From positions 41,229,319 to 41,293,318 of the forward strand of contig NC_081831.1 in the NCBI RefSeq assembly GCF_030867095.1: a stretch of 64,000 nucleotides of DNA, given 5' to 3'. Origin of the DNA: Alligator mississippiensis (Eukaryota; Chordata; Crocodylia; Alligatoridae). The position numbers and the translations under genes were made by a program. The notes beneath the pieces are model-generated. The model did not search any database, had not been told where the DNA came from, and was given only the letters and a program-made list of their open reading frames with translations. Below are positions 56,640 to 64,000 of the stretch, piece after piece; position 1 is the stretch's first letter, and each line of letters opens with the position of its first letter.

Positions 56640-57840
56640 AATATATGTTTTGAACTCTTCTACAAATCTTTATTTTTTTTATTTTTTATTTTTACTGGTT
56701 GCCCCGGTGAGTTCCGCCCACAAAAGTTTCCTGCAGGGAGGGGGAGGAGGAAGAATAGCAAAATGAGGGGGGTTTGGAGAACAGTTGTAAAACTGGACTT
56801 TTGCCTCCCCGCCCCCCACACAAAGTCAGTGGGACATATTACCTAAATATCACCCAAGACACTGCATATCTTTGGTGTTGGGTCTGGCAGGTAGTGTCCT
56901 GCCCCTGGACTATTGGCCGTGTTTCTGAAATGGAATGTGATGAAGTTCAGAAGGTTTGCAATATTAAAGGAAGTCATGTAGCCATTCACTCCAAAATTTC
57001 AGACTACTTGCAAAAAACTTACCATTACAGTGATGCTGCTGGAGCTGTCTTCAGGAGCTATGCCCACTGCAATGGCAGCACATGGCAGGGAGAACGGGGG
57101 GCACAGGTGGAGGGTATATGGGCAGGGGTGGGAGGGCAGGATGGCACATGGGTGGGGGTGGGAGGACATACACTATAGGTGGTGGGGGTGCAGAAGAATT
57201 AAGAGGGGATAGTAAATTAAGAGGGGAATATTGCCTTTCTCCCCCATTTATTTTTGTTAAAATAAAAATAATAATTTACAGACTTGAATTGTGGCCGGCT
57301 ACCTGTGGCCACTGCGTGCTGAGAGAGAGGAGGGAGGGGTGAGGAGTGTGGATTAAAAAAACAAAAAAAACAAAACAACAAAAAACACACAGCAGCACCT
57401 ACTGGCCAAAGGCCAGAATACAGCACCACCTCATGGTGAAGGGGATTAATTAAAAGTCTTTGGAGTCTCTGGCTGTTTGGACAAAACAAATCTATAGCTG
57501 GGGCGGTGTAACTAGGGAGCACAGCAAAATAACACATTTCTGGGTAGTGTTAGTTTAAGGAGCTAAATGAACTTTTAGAGCGGTGGGAAATCCTGGATCG
57601 TGCAAACACAAACGCAGTTGCATCAGCATAAGTGGGAAATATTGTTTCGTCTACACACACTTCTAGTTACTACTTACATACAGCCATACTTTTCCTGGGA
57701 TGCTCAGGTGTTACCTCTCAGCTCCATGTTCTCAGGGAACCCTGGCACTGGATGCAGTCTGACTCTCAAAGAACCCCCCCCCCCCCCCCCCACTACCACC
57801 ACCACTCCTCTATGCAGTGGGAGACGCACCTAAAACCCTC
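56640..57840. other. Unrecognised region with one open frame
   Basis: A + strand frame at 56774-57178 (134 codons) has GTYYLNITQDTAYLW, CSCPW-like and CNIKGSHVAIHSKISDYLQK text with several cysteines and N-x-T/S sites, then turns into Gly/Trp-rich low complexity after about 57080. I cannot name it. 57775-57791 is a C run and 57345-57385 is A-rich. Confidence 0.2.
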
Positions 57841-58139
57841 CAGATAAGGGTGACAAGAATGAAACAACTGCCCTAGGTCTCATTTGCATCCAAGATGGAA
57901 CCAGATGACAACTCATTTACATGGGAGACGGAGAACAGAAAGCCTGAAGCAAAGACTGCAGTTAATTCTGGGATCAGAGAAGCAGGGGAGCACTGTAAGA
58001 TGGGGAACCTGTGCTCCAAATGCTAATCAACCCATGTCTACACACACCCAGTTCAGCATTTATCAGACCAGTTCTAATCTGGATTTACTAAGGACTCCCC
58101 CCCCCCCCCACACCCCTCTGAGTTTAATAGGCATCTCGT

Positions 58140-59480
58140 GCCATACATTCCCCCGTCCCACTATAGGAGGCCTATTTAAACTTGATTGGCTAAAACTCAG
58201 TTGCCAATTAAGGAAAGCTGAGGCAAAGAGACCGAGTCAGAGGGGGTATGGGCAACATTTGAACAATGGTAAAGGGTTCATCACAGCATCTAGCTCACTG
58301 GAGTCCTGACCACATGTGTTGCCATACTGTTCCCAGGATGACGGGTGGAAGTCCTCCCCCCACAAAGGTTATGAACACTCCAATAATTACTTTAAATCTG
58401 TTAAAAGGATATAGTAAGATCTGGAAAAATCATGCTAAACTGAGACTTGTTCACAAGTCAAAATCCAAAACCCTGATGCTGCAAGCTATCTATTGTTTCT
58501 GAGGCAACCATGAGATATCCCATCAGTATATCTGCTATCCATAGGAATTTCAAGCTGGCTCCTAAGTATCTGGTTACTCCCTAACCTTATGTTTTTCTTG
58601 ATTATCAATCAATTTCTTGAAATGTTCCAACCCAGATAACCCCTTTGTCAATAGAAAAGACAATGATTTACACTATTGAAAATGCTTTGAAGAAGCTGAA
58701 CTGAGGGTATAAAAATCTGTAAAAAAAAGCAGCAATGTGTGTGTGCGCTTCAAGAGGAGAACTCTCTCTCTCACACCACCCGCTGTTCTTCTTGAGAGGC
58801 TGGAAGAAACAGATCATCTCTCTTCAAGGATTGTGCTAAGACCTTTACCTGTCAGCATTGAAACCTGAGTGCCTTGGACTGGCGAGATCCCAGTTCTCTC
58901 TCTCGCTCTTTTCTCTCTAGACATAAATTTCTGAACCTGAACTGTATTTGTTAAGCTTGAGCTAAGTTTCCCCAAATACTTAGTGAAACCAGGGTAATAG
59001 TGTAATTGTTTGTGTTTGTTTTTCTTTTGCATGTCTATTACTACTAGTACCATTATATATTTCATATACTTAGCAATAAATAACTTTTATAGTCAAACTG
59101 GTAGTAACTAGGTATATTTTTCCTTCTCTACTTCCCCTTACCCACTTGCTCTGCAGCAACACTTCTTTTACCTAAGCTGAAGATCCCTGTGAAGCCCCAA
59201 AATACTGTGGGGTCTGCTCATCAAGAGGCCAAAGATTGGGACATGCTGAGTTTGAAACACATAAGGGGATCAGCTTGTACAGGCTGATTGACCCAGGTTG
59301 GTTCAGACGTGCCCTTATGAACGGAATGCTGGCCCACGAGGGTGTCAGCTGGACACCCAGCCAGATTCAGAGGGATTCTGTTCACCTGTGTGGTTGTGTC
59401 TGACTGCAGTTTATTGTTGCTCTTATGAACTGATTCTTGGCATATGAGGGTGTCAGTCTGTCCATGCTGATCAACCTGGC
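58140..59480 (+). mobile_element. Possible solo LTR
   Basis: A TATA-like GGGTATAAAAATC at about 58707 and an AATAAA at about 59074-59079 are spaced as in an LTR on the + strand, with a (CT)n-rich stretch between. Two related phrases (CTTATGAACGGAATGCTGGC at 59313, CTTATGAACTGATTCTTGGC at 59421) form a short direct repeat of about 108 bp period. No terminal TG/CA pair or target duplication could be fixed. Confidence 0.3.
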
Positions 59481-61790
59481 TGGATCAGGCATGTCATGTT
59501 AATGTGTGTGTTTGTGTGTATGTGTGTGCATGACTGATTTGGTGACTGGAGGAACCCAGCCCCATAGAAACTGAGTCCTGCAAGATAGCTCCATTGGGGG
59601 TGAGGACTTGCAGAAGGGAGATATACAGCTCCATATAGAAACACAAGTAACACAAGCAGCACATTGACAGAATTACCAAAACCCTAGAAACGGTCCCTAA
59701 TAAATGAGCACACCCCAAGGTGATGGGCAAATCTGGTAACACAGGACAGGAGGCATTACACAATAACAGATGCTCAAGCTCTCCTCCTCTTACTCCAGTG
59801 ACTCTGCTGCATTGTAACAGGAGATTATTATATTTTAAAATGTATTTTTGCCATAGCTGTGGAATGCAAATTGAAGCAAATGCAGCAGCTCAGGAAGAAT
59901 CAGAAGAGGATTAGATATTTGTATGAATAAGAATAGCTTCTGCAGCCTAGACCAGCTGTGATAAAAAGTAATAAGGATCTCAATCCTTACACTTCAGAGC
60001 ATAAACTGATCCCCAGTGAGGTGTAGGAAAAAAGTACCCCTTCTGGCGCAGTGCTGCATAATCAAGTATAAGGCAGAGATGTGATGGTTTTCTATAAAGA
60101 CTCACTTAGGGCGAGGTTCTGGACTGAAGGGCTTTTGGCCTGCTCAGATACTGCAGTCAAGCTGTAGGCTGAGATTTTCAGGTTCAATAACAGACAAGTG
60201 CCTAAAACCCTTCAGCTCCTTTGGAAATTCCAGCTCAAATGCTCATGAGTCTTGTTCCAAAGTCCGTTAAGAGTGGTCTTTTCATTCCAAGACTTTAAAA
60301 GACTTTGATCGAAGCATTCCATGATATTTTGTTTTCAAATTGGCAGTCCTATCTGTGCAGAAGCTGAGCCCCTGGCACCTCTCTCCAACCCCTTCCAATG
60401 CAAGCCAAGCCATGCCATTAAGCTATAATGACCTTAGCCCCAGCTGATTAATAAATTGTTTTAGGACTGCTGATCTCCTTGGACCATTAAACACATCCTC
60501 AGACAGCTGGTCATTAACCCACAGGACAATGATCCCCAGAGAGGTCAGTGTTATTGCCATCAATCCTTTTAGATTCTCAATCAGCAACAGAAAAAGGGGA
60601 GAATGGTTTGCATTTGTCACCCTGCACCATCTGTTCCCTTACCATAAAAAATGGTCACAGAATGTGATAGTAGCTGCCTGGAATGCTAGAGTGAAGCATT
60701 ACAGTACCATTCAGGAACTATGGCTGTGCTGCATGCATGTTCCACAAAGATCATGTTACTAATACACTAGGTATGTCTGGGTTATTAATATCCTACATAC
60801 TAATGGATGGGATTTATAGTCTTGATTATAGATAGTTTTGGCTAGGACTGGAATTTAGCCCAACCTATACTTTAGGAACTGTTACCCAGCCTTGGCAATT
60901 TCAGTAAAGATGAAGTAGAATGGATGGCCTGGGAATGGAACTACCCTAAAGCCATTCAAACTTACCCCTCTAATAATCATCATCCAATCACTTTGTTTCT
61001 TCCTTTTCCATTCTTTCCTCCCCTTTTCTTATGGGGACTATACCCACTGGCAATCAAATACCTTGGCTCAGCCTTAATGAAGTCAGCCTTACTGACCTTT
61101 CTAGCTCTAGCCTAACATCAATGAAACACTCACCCTGCATTATTAAACCATTTCTCTCTTTTTTTTTTTTTTTTTTTGCTATTTTGAACTTGTGCCATCT
61201 TGGAATCTCATTAGTGTTATTGATTCTTATACCCTATGAATATGAAATGCACAACAGGGTAAAGCAAACCCCTCCCCTAACACACTACAGGACTTTGTGC
61301 GTAGAAACCAAACCAGCTAAATCCCAATCACATCTCTTTCTGACCAAAAAGACTTTTCATCAAAAACTTAAAGTGAAACTTTTTTTCAGTCCTTGGTCAC
61401 AAATTTTTCCCCTCAGAGAGTTACGGTGCCGTTTGATGTTGTGCTGAAACCAAAGCATCATAACACCATACTGGGAGGAAAGATAGTTAAACCCTTTTCC
61501 TTTGCCTCTCTGAGTTGAGGCTACCCTGAATGTTATTGCCTGAGCCTGTGAGGTTTTAAGAACCTATCAGTCCTGTGTAGGTTGTGCAGATGTGCTCATC
61601 ATCTATAAGGATCATGCTTCTAAAGAGAGACTCAAGGGACCCAAAGCCATATCAGCTGAAGCTGACAAGAAATGGGCTGAAAGCCCTGTGAGGCATGCTT
61701 ACAGCTCTGTTCGGGACTCCTACACATTGCTAGCAGCTGCCTCTAGAATTAATGGGATTCTGGAAACCACCTTAGAAAGAGGAGGGAAGA
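59481..61790. other. No recognised gene
   Basis: About 2.3 kb. (TG)n-like text at 59501-59535 and a T run at 61151-61168. At about 60175-60235, GAGATTTTCAGGTTC with AAGTGCCTAAA resembles a dispersed reptile repeat. No exon or RNA gene supported. Confidence 0.3.
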
Positions 61791-61794
61791 TTTG

Positions 61795-61990
61795 GTGATT
61801 CAAGTGCTGGGTTTACTGCTCTGCCACAGACACTTGCTGTGACCTTGAGAGAATCATTTATTTATTCCATGTCTCCATTCCCATCTGTAAAATGGGGATG
61901 ACAATAATAGTCCCTTTGCTTAGATGGAAAGCTCATTGGGGAAGGAGATGAATATTTATAGGAATTTCGGGTTTGAATAATGTCTTGGCA
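61795..61990 (+). mobile_element. MIR-type CORE-SINE fragment
   Basis: CACTTGCTGTGACCTTGAGA, ATCATTTATTTATTCCATGT, CCATCTGTAAAATGGGGATG and GACAATAATAGTCCC follow the MIR core wording (TGTGACCTTGGGCAAGTCA, CATCTGTAAAATGGGGATAA). An ancient amniote SINE. Confidence 0.75.
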
Positions 61991-63164
61991 CAACCCCAAT
62001 GCACAGAGCTCAGACAGCAAAAGTTGTGTGCGCAGCTACAAAAATTACCCCCCAAAATACCCTTGCCACTACTCTCCCATCTCTTCTTCAATTATTTACA
62101 TAAAACACAGGAAAGAGCTTTTCTGCTCTCAGATATACACAGAATGATATAAGCCTGTACTCATCTTGGCTACTGGGGTCCCTTGTTTGTTTGTGGGTGT
62201 TAATAGCTGCTCTGGAGTTATAATTAGACTGTGGAATGAGCAGTCTCTCAGAGGAGCTTGCATCATTTAACATTCAAATGGATAAAGCATGGCTGGATAG
62301 TCTGCAGAGAGCCATCAGGGGTCAGGGGGTGGGAAATAGTTGGAGCAACCTCAGAGATTGTCTGTCACATTTAAGTATATAAAATTAATTAAGAGAATTA
62401 ATTAAGAGGCTATAATAATAATTATCTGTACATAAACAGCCCTATCCAGTTATACAGTCCCTTTCATCTCAACGTGGAGCCCATAGAACACTCTTGCACC
62501 ACTTTGCATTTCATGCCCTTTTTCCCCAGTCTTAGCACTACATTGTGCCTTATGGAACCCCAGTCAGAGACGGTGCCTTGGTAGCAACTGAAAGGGGCAT
62601 TCTGCTCACAGAGTTCAGCATCTGAGATGCCTCTTGAGGCAGTGGTAGGGGACAGCTGCTGACATGCCTCTTACAGCTGTTTGCAGGTGTTATATTCCTC
62701 CCTGTAGCAGCCTATGGAATGGGAAGTCATTGACACAGGTTGCAAGAGGAAAGTGTTTGAAAAAGGTACCAGAAAAGCAGTCTATTCACAACTGGTTGGG
62801 ATACTAGCAGCATCTCTATAAGGATTCCTCCTAGGAAAGCTAATTTCATTTCAGAAACATTGCTCTTAGTGCCAGCCAGTGTTTGGGTCAGGAAGGATTG
62901 CTATGCCCCAGCCCCATTACAGGGTACATGGAGCCAGAGCCTATGGTATGGTTCCTGTGGACCTTATACCAAAAAGCAAGCAGAAGCTGTCGCTCTGCCC
63001 AGATCCCCAGACACTTTCCCATACCGCTCTTGAACATCTGCGTAGGGACAACCAAAGTCTGACTCTTAGAGTATGTCTAAATAACTACAATGCATAGATC
63101 TATATCTATATGTATGACGGACTATATGTATGCCCCAACTTATCTTCTGTATTTCACAATGCAC
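61991..63164. other. No recognised gene or element
   Basis: AT-leaning unique-looking sequence; nothing supported. Confidence 0.3.
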
Positions 63165-63440
63165 AGGGCACATCTACATGTGATGCTACATTGACATAGC
63201 TTCAGCGGTCACAAACCATGACACTACAGCTACATCGCCATAGAAATGCATTCCCTTGTTATAGCGCATTGTTACAGCAAGCTAGAAGCCAAAAATAACT
63301 GTGTGCCACCGGCATGGTGCTATACAGGCTATTACTGCACTGCCATTTAGTACTTCCTTTTAAAAGTAGTACTTCTGGAAGTACTAAATGACAGTACAGT
63401 AACAATGGTGCCATATGGGGCACATGTAGATGTGCCCATA
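63165..63440. mobile_element. Terminal-inverted-repeat element (MITE-like)
   Basis: GGGCACATCTACATGTG near 63167 pairs with CACATGTAGATGTGCCC near 63421. Inside, TTTAGTACTTCC and GGAAGTACTAAA (63345-63391) form a second inverted pair. A possible flank match ACAATGCA (about 63157) and ACAGTGCA (about 63447) would be an imperfect 8-bp duplication of hAT type. Confidence 0.5.
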
Positions 63441-64000
63441 GTCATCACAGTGCACCTATCCCAATTTTCAAAGGGGCTCAGGCAATCATACAATCCACAT
63501 AACGGGGAGCCAATTGTTGAATCAAATAATTGATTCCCCACTTCAAATTTTCGAAATCAAATGCAAAAACTCAACTCTGACCCCCATCAGCTGATTGCTG
63601 CCTCCAGCCAGGACCAAGCTAATCTGCAGGTCAGTAAATGTGCCCCAGCATGTCAGCTCTGTGCAGCTTCATGGGGCTTGTGTAATGGGGAAGTGTCAGA
63701 GATTAGACAAGAGAAAGACAGAAAGGCAAGAGAACAGAGCCTGGATGTAAGAGGAATATAAAAGCAAACTGAATAATTAAAGAACAGATCTGTTCCTAGC
63801 ACAGAACAAAATGAAAGAGTTGTGTGATTTGAACAGAAGTGGCCTTTTCAATTCATTACAAGGAAATGGTGTCCTTATAGGGTTATTAATATTTCAAGCT
63901 GAATTAGCCTGGGTTAAAAATGGCTCAAAGGAACAAAGCAGGAGAAAGAGCACAAAAATATATTGTAAAATCTTTTTAATTCCTTGAATCAAAAGGGCCA
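63441..64000. other. No recognised gene or element
   Basis: Right edge of the window. No supported feature. Confidence 0.3.

Overview
The window looks like vertebrate nuclear DNA, most likely from a crocodilian; a turtle or another sauropsid is the alternative. The only host gene I recognise is the 3' end of a GABA-A receptor gamma-type subunit gene. It matches the sauropsid gamma-4 subunit (GABRG4, the relative of mammalian GABRE): a TM2-TM3 exon at 19705-19907 and the terminal exon at 20919-21212, both on the + strand. No earlier exon was recognised in the 19.7 kb upstream, so the preceding intron is probably at least that long. Everything else is intergenic or intronic sequence filled with transposable elements. 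CR1 LINEs dominate, with LTR retroelements, hAT and TA-target DNA transposons and old SINE tails.

Layout. 1-2537: left part of a minus-strand endogenous retrovirus (gag remnant, then its 5' LTR), next to a minus-strand CR1 fragment (2538-4333). 4334-16750: one plus-strand CR1 split by four later insertions: a poly(A)-tailed insert, a 1.07 kb TA-flanked DNA transposon carrying a GC-rich minisatellite and a small CR1 tail, a 1.01 kb solo LTR with a 5-bp target duplication (GCAAG), and an 8.1 kb Ty3/Gypsy element with both LTRs, a tRNA-Pro-type primer site and a 4-bp duplication (CATC). 17540-18413: another CR1 with an open RT-C-terminal frame. 19705-21900: GABRG4 end and 3'UTR.

23000-33000 holds an ancient LINE fragment, an L2/MIR-like tail, two loci of a dispersed element built from units of about 150 bp, a Gypsy-type solo LTR, a hAT MITE with a perfect 8-bp duplication, and two long fold-back structures. 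33123-36025 is a decayed minus-strand hAT transposase split by a CR1. 36386-37616 is a second LTR of the family seen at 1469-2537. 40-47 kb holds a diverged pair of repeats, a 5S-rRNA-like SINE piece, a pogo/Tigger-like MITE lying 8 bp from a solo LTR, and a broken Myb/SANT-domain gene. 50.5-52.6 kb is AT-rich with a direct duplication. 52608-56635 is a nearly full-length CR1 with both ORFs recognisable but interrupted. 56.6-64 kb is mostly unrecognised, with a possible LTR, a MIR-type SINE and one terminal-inverted-repeat element.

These elements do not form a pathway. What the window records is the order of insertions beside and inside a neuronal receptor gene. All calls are by eye from translations and repeats; no database search was possible.
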